A DNA stretch of 64,000 nt from Pusillimonas sp. T2. GTDB taxonomy: Bacteria; Pseudomonadota; Gammaproteobacteria; Burkholderiales; Burkholderiaceae_B. The stretch is from contig NZ_NIQA01000004.1 in assembly GCF_002236805.1 (NCBI RefSeq), forward strand, positions 1 to 64,000. Direction: 5' to 3'. Position numbers and translations under genes: made by a program. Below the pieces are notes generated by a model, which was given only the letters and a program-made list of their open reading frames with translations, made no database searches and had not been told where the DNA came from. Of this stretch, positions 38,106 to 47,931 are shown in pieces; positions within the stretch are counted from its first letter, which is position 1, and every line of letters begins with the position of its first letter.

Positions 38106-39157
38106 CAGAATGTATAACCTTCTATGACTTTGCGGTTTTCAAGCCGGTCGAGCATACGCAGCAAGGGGATGAAGACCCCGTAACGCGAGGCTACCTGGCG
38201 CACGTAATTGCTGACGCGCGGCATATGATCTAGGTAGTGGTGTTTGCCGTCGCGGTGGGATAAGCGGGCGAAGACCCCCATAATGCGCAAATTGCGTTGC
38301 AGGCTCATCCATTCGTAGGCCCGATGGAAGTCGGCAAAGTCGGCGGCGATGGGCAGGCCGGCTTTGCGTGCCATTTCCCAGTATCTGATCGCCCAGTCGA
38401 GTTGTTGCGGTTCTTCCCAGGTGGTGCGGGCATCCATGACCAGCGATGCGATGTCGTAGGTAATGGGCCCTGCCAGGGCGTCTTGATAGTCGATGATCCC
38501 GGGGTTGGCGCCGTAGCGTGCCTCGGTACACAGCATCAGGTTGGGTGAGTGGAAGTCGCGATGGACCAGTACCGTACCCTGCTTGACGTTGTCCTCGAGT
38601 AGTGTCTCGAAAATGACCGAAAGTTGCTGCGACTCTTTTTCGGTGAGTTCGGCTTTGCAGTGCCGGGCGACGAACCATTCGGGGAAAACAGAAAGTTCTT
38701 GCTGCAAACGGCTTTTGTCGTAGGCGGGCAGGTTGGTAGTTTGGGCCCCCTGCATTTGCACCAACGCCGCCAAGGCTTCGCGATAACGCAGCTGAAGTTC
38801 GGTATCGCTCAGGCCCGACTGTATGGCTTGGTAATAAGTTTGTGGGCCCAGGTCTGACAGCAGCAAAAAGCCTTGGTCGATATCTTGCGCCAGAATCGAT
38901 GGCACGTTAAGGCCGGTATCGCGGAGCAAGGACGTTACGTGTATAAAAGGGCGGCAATCTTCGTTGGGCGGGGGAGCGTCCATGACAACCAGCGTGCCGT
39001 TGCGCGCCTGCAGACGGAAATAACGACGGAAACTGGCATCGGCCGAGGCTGTTGCCAGGGTGTCGAGATCAAGGCCGTGTGCTGGCGCAAGTGCCTGTAG
39101 CCAGCTTTTTAGTGCATTCAGGCGGGTTTGATCATGTGTATGCAGCGATGAGTTCAT
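38105..39157 (-). CDS. amgK: N-acetylmuramate/N-acetylglucosamine anomeric kinase AmgK
   Basis: AmgK phosphorylates the anomeric hydroxyl of recovered MurNAc or GlcNAc, the step before MurU. The product is 350 residues with an aminoglycoside phosphotransferase fold: N-lobe DASFRRYFRL, the catalytic loop VHRDFHSPNLML (about 203-214) and metal-binding GIIDYQDALAGPITYDIASLV (about 222-242). ATG 39157 is preferred over an in-frame TTG at 39184. Neither has a clear ribosome binding site. It is divergent from lptD, as in several other proteobacteria. Confidence 0.92.
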   Translation of the reverse strand: MNSSLHTHDQTRLNALKSWLQALAPAHGLDLDTLATASADASFRRYFRLQARNGTLVVMDAPPPNEDCRPFIHVTSLLRDTGLNVPSILAQDIDQGFLLLSDLGPQTYYQAIQSGLSDTELQLRYREALAALVQMQGAQTTNLPAYDKSRLQQELSVFPEWFVARHCKAELTEKESQQLSVIFETLLEDNVKQGTVLVHRDFHSPNLMLCTEARYGANPGIIDYQDALAGPITYDIASLVMDARTTWEEPQQLDWAIRYWEMARKAGLPIAADFADFHRAYEWMSLQRNLRIMGVFARLSHRDGKHHYLDHMPRVSNYVRQVASRYGVFIPLLRMLDRLENRKVIEGYTF

Positions 39158-39296
39158 TGGGCAGACAATAAAGTGTCGAGTCAAGTTATAGTGTCGTGAT
39201 CTTCGGCAGACCGGCTTCTCCTATAATACCGGGTTGCAAATATTTGTTGCGGCCTGGTGGCCAAAATCATAATCCGTTTTCTGGGGCGATACTCTC

Positions 39297-41717
39297 GTGC
39301 GTTTTGTTGGGTGGGCAGTTCTTTTGGCGATGACCAGCGTGTCGGCAGCACAGGCCAGCGGGCGTGACGCCACCATGCCTGTGCCCAAGCTAACCATTAC
39401 CGAAATACCAGCTGAGGCGCAGCCCCAGTTGGCCGAATCAAGTCAGTTGCGTGTACATGGTGGCCTTAAAGACGACGACAAAACGTCATTCATTGTGGCT
39501 GATCAGGTCGAAACCGACCCAGACGGCAAGTTGACCCTGACGGGCAAGGCCCAGGTGCGTCGCATCGATTCCGTGGTCAAGGGTGACCGCATCGATTACC
39601 AACGCAATACCGGACAGGTCGACGTCTGGGGCGATGGCATGATGATGCGTGATGGCAACATCATCCGTGGCCCCGAACTGCATTACAACTTCGACAGCGA
39701 TACCGGCGAAATCACTACGCCCGATTTCTGGCTGGGCGCGGGGGGCGGCTCCGGTACTGCCGAGCGCGCGCAAATATTCAGCCGATCGCAGATGCGGCTT
39801 ACCGACATGACCTACGCGGCCTGTCCGTGCCCCGATCCGGCCTGGTACATATCGGCCCCTCGGGTCGACTTCGATACCGAAGAAAATGAGGGTGTGGCCC
39901 GAAATGGCGTGCTGTACTTCAAAGGGGTGCCTATCCTGGCGTCGCCTTATTTGTCGTTTCCGCTGCGCAAAGAGCGGAAATCCGGTTTTCTCATCCCCAG
40001 TTATGGCGGGTCCAGTAATTCGGGCTATGAATTCGCGCTACCGTATTACTTTAACCTTGCACCTAACTACGACTTGACCGTCACGCCGCGCTATATGTCG
40101 AAGCGGGGCGTTCAATGGGGCGCTGATTTCCGTTACCTGGGGCAGTCGTACACCGGCCAGTTGGCCGGTTCTTACCTGGCCAACGACAAAGAAACGCAAA
40201 ACAAGCGCTGGATGTATTCGTGGCAGCATACCCAGACGTTCGGGCACGGGTTCTACGCGTCGGCTGACATCAATGCGGTGTCCGATGACAACTACTTTCG
40301 CGACTTCTCTACGATTGGCATTAACCAGGCTTCAATCGATTACCTTCCGCGGATATTGACGGTAGGGTGGGCCGGCAGCCCGTATTGGTCGGCAACGGTT
40401 CAGCATTACACCTATCAAACCCTGCAAGACACAACTGGGGGTGCGGCTTATCGTACGCCGCCCTACAACAAAGAGCCCGAACTTAATATTGTCGGCGCGC
40501 GCTACAACTGGAACGGGCTCGACATGGTGTCTTCAAACTATGTCACCCGGTTTGTATTGCCGCGTTACGACGGCGGCGGTTACGCCGGTTATGTCGATGG
40601 GCAGCGACTCGGGCCTGACGGCACGCGCTTCAAGTCGTACAACACGGTGGCCTTGCCCATCGTGCGCTCGGGTTGGTACGTGACCCCCAAAGTGGGCGTA
40701 CATTTAAGCCAGTACAACACCGAGTGGTATACCCCCAGCCAGTACGGCGCCACAGGGTATAGCTCTTATCCCCGCACGCAGTCGCGGGTCGTGCCCATCA
40801 TGTCTCTTGATTCCGGCATGACCTTCGAGCGCGATGCCAGCTTTTTCGGGAAGGCTGCCGTTCAGACGCTCGAGCCCCGTTTGTATTACCTCCGGGTGCC
40901 TTATCGCGATCAATCCAGTATTCCGGTATACGACACCGGTGTGGCCACCTTCAATTTTGGGCAAGCGTTTGACGAAAACTACTTCAGCGGCGGCTGGGAT
41001 CGTATCGCCGATGCCAATCAGCTGACCCTTGGTTTGACGTCACGCTGGCTGGATGCGAATTCGGGTGTCGAGCGTCTGTCGTTGTCGGTTGCTCAGCGAC
41101 GCTATTTTGCCGACAGGCAGGTAACGCTGCCCGGTGGCAAGCCCCGGGTAGACCAAAAGTCTGATTATCTGGTGGGTGTATACGCTGCGCTTACCGACAA
41201 GCTCAATGTGCGCTTCGATGCGCAGTTCAATCCCGAATCTAACGAGCGCAATCGTATGACGGCGGGTTTGCGTTGGCACCCCAAGCGCCTGGCGACATTG
41301 TCGGCCACTTATCGTTACGAGCGCGATCCAGAGCAAATCAGCAACCCCAACGGGTTCAATATTCCAGGCTACATCGACCGCTCCAAAGAAAATCTGGTCG
41401 TGTCTACTCAGTGGCCGCTGACGCAAAAAATTTATGCCATGGGGCGTGTCGATTACTCCATCCAGGAAAAGCGTTCGACGCAAACCATTATGGGGCTTGA
41501 GTACAAAGGCGATTGTTGTTGGGCAGCGCGTGTGGTGTTCCAGCGGTATTCGGTGTCGCTGGGCGACAAAAATACCGCGCTGTTCCTGCAACTCGAGCTG
41601 ACTGGCCTAGGGTCGCTGGGTACTGACCCGCTGAATTTCCTGGGTCGAAACATTCCGGGTTACGAGCCGGTCACGCCGCCGATACCCAACAAAACCACCT
41701 TCGAGAGGTACGAATAA
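39297..41717 (+). CDS. lptD: LPS-assembly protein LptD
   Basis: LptD is the outer-membrane barrel that inserts LPS with LptE. The product is 806 residues: a signal peptide (cleavage near AQASG, about residue 21), an N-terminal beta-jellyroll (about 55-170, with KASFIVADQVE-like OstA repeats and RIDYQRNTGQVDVWG), and a large C-terminal barrel rich in alternating aromatic strands. The cysteines for inter-domain disulfides are visible, two near residue 178 (AACPCPD) and an adjacent pair near 740 (GDCCWAA). The start is a GTG. The stop TAA shares a base with the surA ATG. Confidence 0.95.
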   Translation: MRFVGWAVLLAMTSVSAAQASGRDATMPVPKLTITEIPAEAQPQLAESSQLRVHGGLKDDDKTSFIVADQVETDPDGKLTLTGKAQVRRIDSVVKGDRIDYQRNTGQVDVWGDGMMMRDGNIIRGPELHYNFDSDTGEITTPDFWLGAGGGSGTAERAQIFSRSQMRLTDMTYAACPCPDPAWYISAPRVDFDTEENEGVARNGVLYFKGVPILASPYLSFPLRKERKSGFLIPSYGGSSNSGYEFALPYYFNLAPNYDLTVTPRYMSKRGVQWGADFRYLGQSYTGQLAGSYLANDKETQNKRWMYSWQHTQTFGHGFYASADINAVSDDNYFRDFSTIGINQASIDYLPRILTVGWAGSPYWSATVQHYTYQTLQDTTGGAAYRTPPYNKEPELNIVGARYNWNGLDMVSSNYVTRFVLPRYDGGGYAGYVDGQRLGPDGTRFKSYNTVALPIVRSGWYVTPKVGVHLSQYNTEWYTPSQYGATGYSSYPRTQSRVVPIMSLDSGMTFERDASFFGKAAVQTLEPRLYYLRVPYRDQSSIPVYDTGVATFNFGQAFDENYFSGGWDRIADANQLTLGLTSRWLDANSGVERLSLSVAQRRYFADRQVTLPGGKPRVDQKSDYLVGVYAALTDKLNVRFDAQFNPESNERNRMTAGLRWHPKRLATLSATYRYERDPEQISNPNGFNIPGYIDRSKENLVVSTQWPLTQKIYAMGRVDYSIQEKRSTQTIMGLEYKGDCCWAARVVFQRYSVSLGDKNTALFLQLELTGLGSLGTDPLNFLGRNIPGYEPVTPPIPNKTTFERYE

Positions 41718-43198
41718 TGCGTTGTGTGCACATCAATCGCCGGCTTGCCGTGCTGATGATTCCGGTTGTCGGGCTGTTTTCTTGGCCCCAGGCGGGCAGC
41801 GCCCAGCCAAGGTCAGCCGCAGCCCCTGCTGCCGCGCCGCAGCCACAACGTTTTGCCGACGGCATCGCCGCTGTGGTCAACAAGCAAGTGATTACGTTGC
41901 AGCAGGTCGATGCCGAAGTACGGGTAGCGCGTAAGCAGCTTAAGGCCCAAAACATTCAGGTGCCTGACGACGAAATTTTGCGTCGCCAGGTGTTGCAGCG
42001 CATGATCACCGAAACCTTGGTGCGTCAGGAAGCCGAGCGGTTGCGCATTGACGTTACCGATAAGCAGCTTCAAGAGGCTGTGAGCTCTGTTGCGCAGCGT
42101 AACAACATGACCAAAGAAAAGCTCCGAGCCGAGATCGAAAAAACCGGCGTGGCCTGGTCTTATTATCTTGATTCTTTGCGTCAAGAAATGTTGACCGACA
42201 TGGTGCGTCAGCGTGCTGTCGACAGCCGTATTGTTGTTTCCGATGCCGAGGTCGATGCTTTTTTGAACAGCCAGGGCCGTTCGGGTAATTTATTGGGCGG
42301 CGCACAGCGTGGCGCGGCGGCGCAGCAAACGGTACCGCGCGAGCTGGGCTTGGCCCAGATTTTGGTTCAAGTTCCAGAAGGCGCATCGACACAGCAAATT
42401 CAAGACCTGCGGGCTAAAGCCGAAAGCTTGCTGGCTCGCGTGCGCGGGGGTGCCGATTTCGCCAGTGTGGCAGCGGCCTCATCCGATGGCCCCGAAGCCC
42501 TCGAGGGCGGCAATATGGGTGTACGCCCCACCGAGGGTTGGCCAGACATCTTCTTGCGTGCTGTCAGCAACGTGGCTACCGGCGCCGTCAGCGACATCGT
42601 TCAAAGTGGCAACGGGTTCCATATTCTCAAGGTCACCACGCGCGGCCCCGAACCGGGGCAGTCGCAAGCTGCCAGCGCAGGGGTACCTCAACCTCAGCAA
42701 GAAATGTTTGCACAAGAAGGGCCCATGATGGTGACCCAGACGCGTGCGCGCCATATTCTTATCAAGATCGATCAGGTCACCTCCGAAGAGCGTGCGCTCA
42801 CGCGTATTCGCGATTTGCGTCAGCGTATTGTCATGGGTGAAGATTTCGCTGAAGTCGCACGTCGCTCTTCTGACGATGCATCCGCGCCTGAGGGCGGCGA
42901 CTTGGGCTGGTTGACGCCGGGTGAAACTGTACAACCCTTCCAGCAGGCTATGGATGGGCTGCAACCGGGGCAAATCAGTGAACCCGTGCTGACGCAATTT
43001 GGCTGGCATATTATTCAGGTCGAAGAGCGTCGGACACGCGACATGGAAGACGAGTTCAAACGCATGCGTGCGCGTCAGGCATTGTTCGAGCGTCAGGCCG
43101 GCCCGGCATTCGAAGACTGGTTAAGCCAGATTCGCAGCCAAGCCTACATTGACAACCGTCTGGTACCACGCGCCAGCAACAACCGTTTTAACCGATAG
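41717..43198 (+). CDS. surA: Periplasmic chaperone and peptidyl-prolyl isomerase SurA
   Basis: SurA escorts outer-membrane proteins, including LptD, through the periplasm. The product is 493 residues with a signal peptide, an N-terminal chaperone domain ([21 protein letters not shown] at about 50-70), and two parvulin domains at about 215-315 and 335-440. The second is the better conserved ([25 protein letters not shown] and [12 protein letters not shown]). A Gln-rich spacer separates them. It is longer than E. coli SurA (428), mainly in the N-terminal tail and that spacer. It lies in the lptD-surA-rsmA operon. Confidence 0.95.
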   Translation: MRCVHINRRLAVLMIPVVGLFSWPQAGSAQPRSAAAPAAAPQPQRFADGIAAVVNKQVITLQQVDAEVRVARKQLKAQNIQVPDDEILRRQVLQRMITETLVRQEAERLRIDVTDKQLQEAVSSVAQRNNMTKEKLRAEIEKTGVAWSYYLDSLRQEMLTDMVRQRAVDSRIVVSDAEVDAFLNSQGRSGNLLGGAQRGAAAQQTVPRELGLAQILVQVPEGASTQQIQDLRAKAESLLARVRGGADFASVAAASSDGPEALEGGNMGVRPTEGWPDIFLRAVSNVATGAVSDIVQSGNGFHILKVTTRGPEPGQSQAASAGVPQPQQEMFAQEGPMMVTQTRARHILIKIDQVTSEERALTRIRDLRQRIVMGEDFAEVARRSSDDASAPEGGDLGWLTPGETVQPFQQAMDGLQPGQISEPVLTQFGWHIIQVEERRTRDMEDEFKRMRARQALFERQAGPAFEDWLSQIRSQAYIDNRLVPRASNNRFNR

Positions 43199-43215
43199 GC
43201 GGCACAGAACCGGTT

Positions 43216-43986
43216 ATGGCGCAACATCAGGCCCGCAAACGTTTCGGCCAGAATTTTCTGGTCGATGCTTCAGTCATTGAGTCAATCGTTCGGGCAATCG
43301 CGCCTATGCCTGCTGAGCGCATTGTCGAGATTGGCCCGGGGCTGTCTGCGCTGACGGGGCCGTTGCTTCAGGCGCTCGATCATCTTACGGTCATCGAAAT
43401 CGATCGTGATTTGGCTGCGCGGCTACGCAACCGGTACCCAGCAGGCCGCTTGACGGTGATTGAGGCCGACGTCCTTACCGTAGATTTTTCGACGCTGGGC
43501 AGTGGTCTGCGTGTTGTAGGAAATCTGCCCTACAACATCTCTAGTCCGTTGCTTTTTCAGCTCATGAATTATGCTGATCACATTATTGATCAGCACTTTA
43601 TGTTGCAACGCGAGGTTATCGACCGCATGGTCGCGGCACCCGGCTCATCCGACTATAGCCGCCTGACCGTCATGCTGCAGTCGCGATATCGCATGGAAAA
43701 GCTCTTTGATGTTCTGCCCGAGGCGTTCGACCCCCCGCCACGCGTTGTGTCGGCGATTGTGCGTATGGTGCCCTTGCCGGCCGACAGGCCGCAACCAAAA
43801 GATCAGGCATTGTTCGAGCAGGTCGTGACCAAGGCATTTGGCCAGCGTCGCAAAATGTTGCGCAGAAGCCTGTCAGATTGGTCGGGACGCATTCGGTGGG
43901 ACGAACTGGGTATACCCGAAACGGCACGCGCGGAAGATCTTTCGGTCGCGCAGTTTATGGCGTTGGCCGATTCGCTGGTTGATTAA
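43216..43986 (+). CDS. rsmA: 16S rRNA dimethyladenosine transferase RsmA (KsgA)
   Basis: RsmA dimethylates A1518 and A1519 at the 3' end of 16S rRNA late in small-subunit assembly. The 256 residues are of normal length: [10 protein letters not shown] at the N-terminus, SAM loop [15 protein letters not shown] (about 38-52), and the catalytic [12 protein letters not shown] (about 100-111). It follows surA by 17 bases. The usual pdxA neighbour of some genera is absent. Confidence 0.97.
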   Translation: MAQHQARKRFGQNFLVDASVIESIVRAIAPMPAERIVEIGPGLSALTGPLLQALDHLTVIEIDRDLAARLRNRYPAGRLTVIEADVLTVDFSTLGSGLRVVGNLPYNISSPLLFQLMNYADHIIDQHFMLQREVIDRMVAAPGSSDYSRLTVMLQSRYRMEKLFDVLPEAFDPPPRVVSAIVRMVPLPADRPQPKDQALFEQVVTKAFGQRRKMLRRSLSDWSGRIRWDELGIPETARAEDLSVAQFMALADSLVD

Positions 43987-44084
43987 ACAAGCGCGCCTGC
44001 AGGCGCACAGCTGGCGCTGTCAGGCAGCATGCGCGGCGACGTTAGACGTACTGTCTTAGAGCAAGGCTTCAGCAGGGCCTCTGG

Positions 44085-45314
44085 TTAGCCGAAAAACCAG
44101 TAGCAAACCGCAATGGCTGCGGTAATTCCGGCCACATCGGCGACCAGCGCACAGCCTACCGTATGCCTGACGCGTTGAACTCCCACCGCTCCAAAATAGA
44201 CGGCCAGTACATAAAATGTGGTCTCGGTACTGCCCTGTACGGTGGCGGCCAATAAGCCCTGGAAGCTGTCAACGCCGAAGTGTTGCATGGTTTCGAGCAT
44301 CATGGCGCGCGAGGCACTGCCCGAAAAGGGCTTGGTTAACGCCGTGGGCATAGCGTCGATAAACCTCGTATCGAGCCCGCCAGCATCTGCCAGCCAGCGC
44401 AGCCCGTCTAGCAAGGCGTCAAGCGCCCCTGAGGCCCGCATCACGCCTATGGCACATAGCATCGCTACCAAGTAGGGCAGCAGGCTTTTTGCCACATCAA
44501 ACCCTTCTTTGGCGCCTTCGATAAATGCATCGTAAACCGGTACTTTTTTCCAGGTGCCAGCAATCAAAAATGCAATGATCAGGCTGAATAGCGTCAGGTT
44601 TCCCATGAGTGACGACAGGGCGGCCATTGCTGTTGCGCTGAGGGTGGCCAGAAAGGCCATGAACAGGCTGAGTACGGCGATTATCGACCCCAGCCATAGC
44701 AACAGAACGGGATCAGTCAGTTTGATGCGTTGTACCGCGATGACCGCCAGCAAGCCCGCCAGAGAAGAAGCGGCTGTGGCCAGCAAAATAGGCAAGAAGA
44801 CGAGGGAGGGATCTGGGGCGCCTTGTTGGGCGCGGTACATGAAAATGGTAACGGGCAACAACGTCAACGACGAGGTATTGAGCACCAGAAAGAGGATTTG
44901 TGCGTTGGTGGCTGTGTCGGGACGGGGGTTCAGCGTTTGCAGCGCACGCATGGCTTTCAGGCCAATGGGGGTTGCGGCGTTGTCCAGGCCTAAGCCGTTG
45001 GCAGCAAAGTTAAGGGTGATCAAACCCAAGGCGGGATGGCCCCGGGGCACACCCGGCATGAGGCGCGCAAACAACGGGCTTAGCCAGCGCGATAATACGT
45101 CAACCAAACCCGCCGCTTCGGCAATACGCAGAAAGCCCAACCAGAGCGTCAAGGTGCCAAACAGCAGCACCATGATATTGACGGATAGTTCGGCCATGCC
45201 GAACAGGCTTTGCACGATGCGTGCAAAGACGTCGGGGTCGGCCAGGACCAGCCAATGGTAAAGGCCGCTGGCAGCACCGATTAAAAAAAAGGCCAGCCAG
45301 AGTGTGTTCAACAT
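44085..45314 (-). CDS. SpmA-SpmB fusion, nucleoside-recognition (Gate) domain membrane protein
   Basis: The product is 409 residues with about ten membrane helices. The first half (to about 200) resembles spore maturation protein SpmA (LNFAANGLGLDNAATPIGLKAM near 105-126). The second half resembles SpmB (AKEGFDVAKSLLPYLVAMLCAIGVMRASGALD, then PTALTKPFSGSASRAMM and QGSTETTFYVLAVYFGAVGVQRVRHT). Bacillus has these as two spore genes. In non-sporulating proteobacteria the fused form is common and its substrate is unknown. It is the last gene of the glyQ operon, 35 bases after gloA. Confidence 0.88.
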   Translation of the reverse strand: MLNTLWLAFFLIGAASGLYHWLVLADPDVFARIVQSLFGMAELSVNIMVLLFGTLTLWLGFLRIAEAAGLVDVLSRWLSPLFARLMPGVPRGHPALGLITLNFAANGLGLDNAATPIGLKAMRALQTLNPRPDTATNAQILFLVLNTSSLTLLPVTIFMYRAQQGAPDPSLVFLPILLATAASSLAGLLAVIAVQRIKLTDPVLLLWLGSIIAVLSLFMAFLATLSATAMAALSSLMGNLTLFSLIIAFLIAGTWKKVPVYDAFIEGAKEGFDVAKSLLPYLVAMLCAIGVMRASGALDALLDGLRWLADAGGLDTRFIDAMPTALTKPFSGSASRAMMLETMQHFGVDSFQGLLAATVQGSTETTFYVLAVYFGAVGVQRVRHTVGCALVADVAGITAAIAVCYWFFG

Positions 45315-45349
45315 GGTGACTGCGCAGGGGTGAGCATACGCGTCAGGAC

Positions 45350-45745
45350 TTAATCCTGGCGACCCTTGCGTTCGATCAGTTCAATTTTGTAGCCGTCCGG
45401 ATCTTCGATGAAAGCGATAACTGTGGTGCTGTGTTTCATGGGGCCGGCTTCGCGGACGATCTTTCCCCCTCGCGCACGAATTGCGTCACAGGTGGCGTAG
45501 GCGTCTTCGACCTCAAGGGCAATGTGACCATAGCCTGTACCCAGGTCATAGTGGTCAGTGTCCCAGTTGTGGGTCAGTTCAATTACGGCACCTTCGTCTT
45601 CGGGCTGATAGCCCACGAACGCCAGTGTGAATTTGCCTTCGGGATAGTCTTTCCTGCGCAGCAGTTTCATTCCCATGACTTCGGTGTAGAACGCCAAAGA
45701 TTGATCAAGATTGCCGACGCGCAGCATGGTGTGCAACATACGCAT
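45350..45745 (-). CDS. gloA: Lactoylglutathione lyase (glyoxalase I)
   Basis: GloA isomerises the methylglyoxal-glutathione hemithioacetal to S-lactoylglutathione. The product is 131 residues with two VOC modules. The four metal ligands of nickel-type enzymes are in place: His in [10 protein letters not shown] (residue 5), Glu in AVIELTHNW (about 56), His in GYGHIALEV (about 74) and Glu in GYKIELIER (about 123). The motif [25 protein letters not shown] is typical. It lies in the glyQ operon. Confidence 0.96.
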   Translation of the reverse strand: MRMLHTMLRVGNLDQSLAFYTEVMGMKLLRRKDYPEGKFTLAFVGYQPEDEGAVIELTHNWDTDHYDLGTGYGHIALEVEDAYATCDAIRARGGKIVREAGPMKHSTTVIAFIEDPDGYKIELIERKGRQD

Positions 45746-45756
45746 AACAGGTCTCC

Positions 45757-46677
45757 TTAGAGCAAAGGTAGTGAGGCTGGATCGTGGCCACGTAAAAAGT
45801 CACGTGCCGATTTAAATGGAGGACAAAGCCGCTCGACCTCCTGCCAGAAGTCGCGGCTGTGATTCATGAATCGCAAATGGGCCAGCTCGTGGGCGATGAC
45901 ATAGTCGATGATGGCCGGTTCGAAATGAACCAGGCGCCAATTGAGCATAATATGCCCCGCCGAGTTGCAAGAGCCCCAACGGGTAGCGGCGGCAGACAAG
46001 CGCCATTGTTTGGGCATAACGCCAAACTTTGCATGAAAGTCGTCAAGGCGCAGACCAAACCAGTGCCGGGCGCGTGCCTGAAGCCAGGTATCTACGCTGT
46101 CGCGAATACGGGTGTGGTCGGCATGGGCGGGCAAGTTAAGATGCAATACATTGCCGGGCGCGGGCTGCAGGTCGTTACCCTCGAACTGATGCGGTGCTGT
46201 GCCTGGATGACCGAGCGCCAATGTGATTTGCCTGCCCAGATACGCGATCTGCCCGCCGCAGCGCCACTGGGTTTGAGCCATCGCCAACCGTTGCTTGCGG
46301 TTTTGGTAATGGGCCAACTTGGATAAGATCCAGGCAGCTTTCTGGACCACTGCATCGTCGATTTGCCCCAAACCGACCCATTGAGGAGCCGTAACGCGCA
46401 AGCCATCATCGGTAATTTGCAAACCGATGCTTCGCCGTTTGGATCGAACCAGTGTAAAACCGATCGCTTGATGGGGGGTGTCGATTTCGCGCCATTTTGC
46501 GCCCGGGGGGAGCGAGGGCGGCGGTTCGGTTTTGATTTGGGTGCTGTGGGTGGGGGTACTGTGCCTGGAAGGCGTTATTAGGTCGTGGGTCGGCCCAAGC
46601 GTGCCGCCAAATGCCGCAGGCGTTTCCGAGAGGGCATAGCCCGCGTCAAAGAGCGGCAACTGCTCAGTTTTTGCCAT
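45757..46677 (-). CDS. YgjP-like M48-type metallopeptidase (DUF45)
   Basis: The product is 306 residues. The C-terminal half is a YgjP/DUF45 zinc-protease-like domain: [46 protein letters not shown], with the HExxH zinc motif near residue 268. The N-terminal 80 residues are low-complexity with Pro and Thr. Substrates of this family are not known. Its 5' end overlaps the end of the acyltransferase gene by 14 bases in a different frame. ATG 46677 is the first possible start in that overlap. Confidence 0.88.
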   Translation of the reverse strand: MAKTEQLPLFDAGYALSETPAAFGGTLGPTHDLITPSRHSTPTHSTQIKTEPPPSLPPGAKWREIDTPHQAIGFTLVRSKRRSIGLQITDDGLRVTAPQWVGLGQIDDAVVQKAAWILSKLAHYQNRKQRLAMAQTQWRCGGQIAYLGRQITLALGHPGTAPHQFEGNDLQPAPGNVLHLNLPAHADHTRIRDSVDTWLQARARHWFGLRLDDFHAKFGVMPKQWRLSAAATRWGSCNSAGHIMLNWRLVHFEPAIIDYVIAHELAHLRFMNHSRDFWQEVERLCPPFKSARDFLRGHDPASLPLL

Positions 46678-47392
46678 ATCGCTCCGGATTCAACACTCGC
46701 ATTTCCGATTCAATCCAATCTTGCACTTTCTGGTTTAGCGTATCGGCATCCAGGCCGGTGCTGTCGATGGCGGGGCCGATAGAAACTGTGATGAGTCCTG
46801 GCTTTTTGATGAAGGCGTTTCGGGGCCAGCACTCACCAGCGTTCAGGGCAACCGGAATAACGGGGGCGCCGGTTCGGGTAGCCAAAATAGCGCCGCCCGA
46901 TTTGTAGCGGCCCGTTTTGCCTGGGGCTACTCGGGTGCCTTCAGGAAACAATACGGGCCAGCGCCCCTCTTGCAGACGAAGCTTGCCAACCTTGACCACT
47001 TGCTCGAAGGCGTCGCGGCCTTTTGCTCGATCGATCGGGATCATTTTTAATAGCGCCAGACCCCAGCCAAAAAAGGGAACACGATGCAGCTCTTTTTTGT
47101 AAACAAAACAGGCTTGACGCGGTAAATAAGCCGGCAGAAAGAGCGTTTCCCAGGCGGATTGGTGTTTAGAGAGGATGATGGCAGGACCGTCGGGGAAGTG
47201 TTCTGCCCCTTTGATTTCCCAGCGTATGCCGACGATGACGCGGGCCCCCCATACCGCCAGCCGGGGCCAGCCCATGGTCAGCCGGTAACGCCATTTAAGC
47301 GGTAACGGCGACCAAATTAGGCATGCAAATGCATAAGGAATGACCGTGACGATCAGGAACAGCATGTAGAGTGCAGAGCGGATACCGGCCAT
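46664..47392 (-). CDS. 1-acyl-sn-glycerol-3-phosphate acyltransferase (PlsC family)
   Basis: The product is 242 residues with an N-terminal membrane segment (about 5-25). Acyltransferase block I reads SKHQSAWETLF, an HX4E variant of the usual HX4D that is frequent in related betaproteobacterial proteins. The PIDR block, FPEGTRVAPG (about 148-157) and PVIPVALNAG follow. It probably makes phosphatidic acid or acylates a related lysophospholipid. Operon member between gmhB (2-base gap) and the YgjP-like gene. Confidence 0.9.
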   Translation of the reverse strand: MAGIRSALYMLFLIVTVIPYAFACLIWSPLPLKWRYRLTMGWPRLAVWGARVIVGIRWEIKGAEHFPDGPAIILSKHQSAWETLFLPAYLPRQACFVYKKELHRVPFFGWGLALLKMIPIDRAKGRDAFEQVVKVGKLRLQEGRWPVLFPEGTRVAPGKTGRYKSGGAILATRTGAPVIPVALNAGECWPRNAFIKKPGLITVSIGPAIDSTGLDADTLNQKVQDWIESEMRVLNPERYGKN

Positions 47393-47394
47393 GA

Positions 47395-47931
47395 TTACCC
47401 TTCGAGCCAGGCGTCGACGACTTCGGCCAGGTTCTCGCGCACCTGTGTACCGCTGGGCAGATCGCCTTTGTCCCAGGTTTTTCGGCCGTTACCGGTAAGT
47501 ACCAGCCAGGTTGCGCAACCAACGTTGGCGGCGGCTTGCAGGTCGCGCCACGAATCGCCCACTGCAGGTACATTTTGCATGCTGATGTCGTAGCGTTTGG
47601 CGATGTCGAGGAACATGCCCGATTTTGGCTTGCGGCACTCGCAGCCGTCGTCTGGGCCGTGTGGGCATATAAAAATGGCATCGACCTGCCCGCCCACTTG
47701 AGCCAGTTCATAGCGAAGCTTGGCGTGAATAGCGTTGAGTGTTTCAACGCTGTACAAGCCGCGAGCCAGCCCCGATTGGTTAGTCGCCACCACCACGCGC
47801 CATCCCGCCTGCGATAAGCGGGCGATGGCCTCGAGGCTACCTGGAATGGGAATCCATTCGTCGGGGCTCTTGATGTAGGCGTCGCTGTCGTGGTTGATGA
47901 CGCCGTCACGGTCGATGATGGCGAGTTTCAC
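47395..47931 (-). CDS. gmhB: D-glycero-beta-D-manno-heptose-1,7-bisphosphate 7-phosphatase
   Basis: GmhB makes heptose-1-phosphate for the inner core of LPS. The product is 178 residues of HAD family. The catalytic DRDGVIN is at residues 8-14, followed by VATNQSGLARG and the zinc loop CPHGPDDGCECRKPKSGM (about 99-116), then VGDSWRDLQAAANVG. It overlaps glyS by 4 bases (ATGA) and sits in an operon with aminoacyl-tRNA synthetase genes, an arrangement seen across Alcaligenaceae. Confidence 0.95.
   Translation of the reverse strand: MKLAIIDRDGVINHDSDAYIKSPDEWIPIPGSLEAIARLSQAGWRVVVATNQSGLARGLYSVETLNAIHAKLRYELAQVGGQVDAIFICPHGPDDGCECRKPKSGMFLDIAKRYDISMQNVPAVGDSWRDLQAAANVGCATWLVLTGNGRKTWDKGDLPSGTQVRENLAEVVDAWLEG

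Noticed and set aside
43993-44006. 14-base palindrome between rsmA and the SpmA-SpmB gene as terminator
   Set aside because: Too short, no loop and no T-run.
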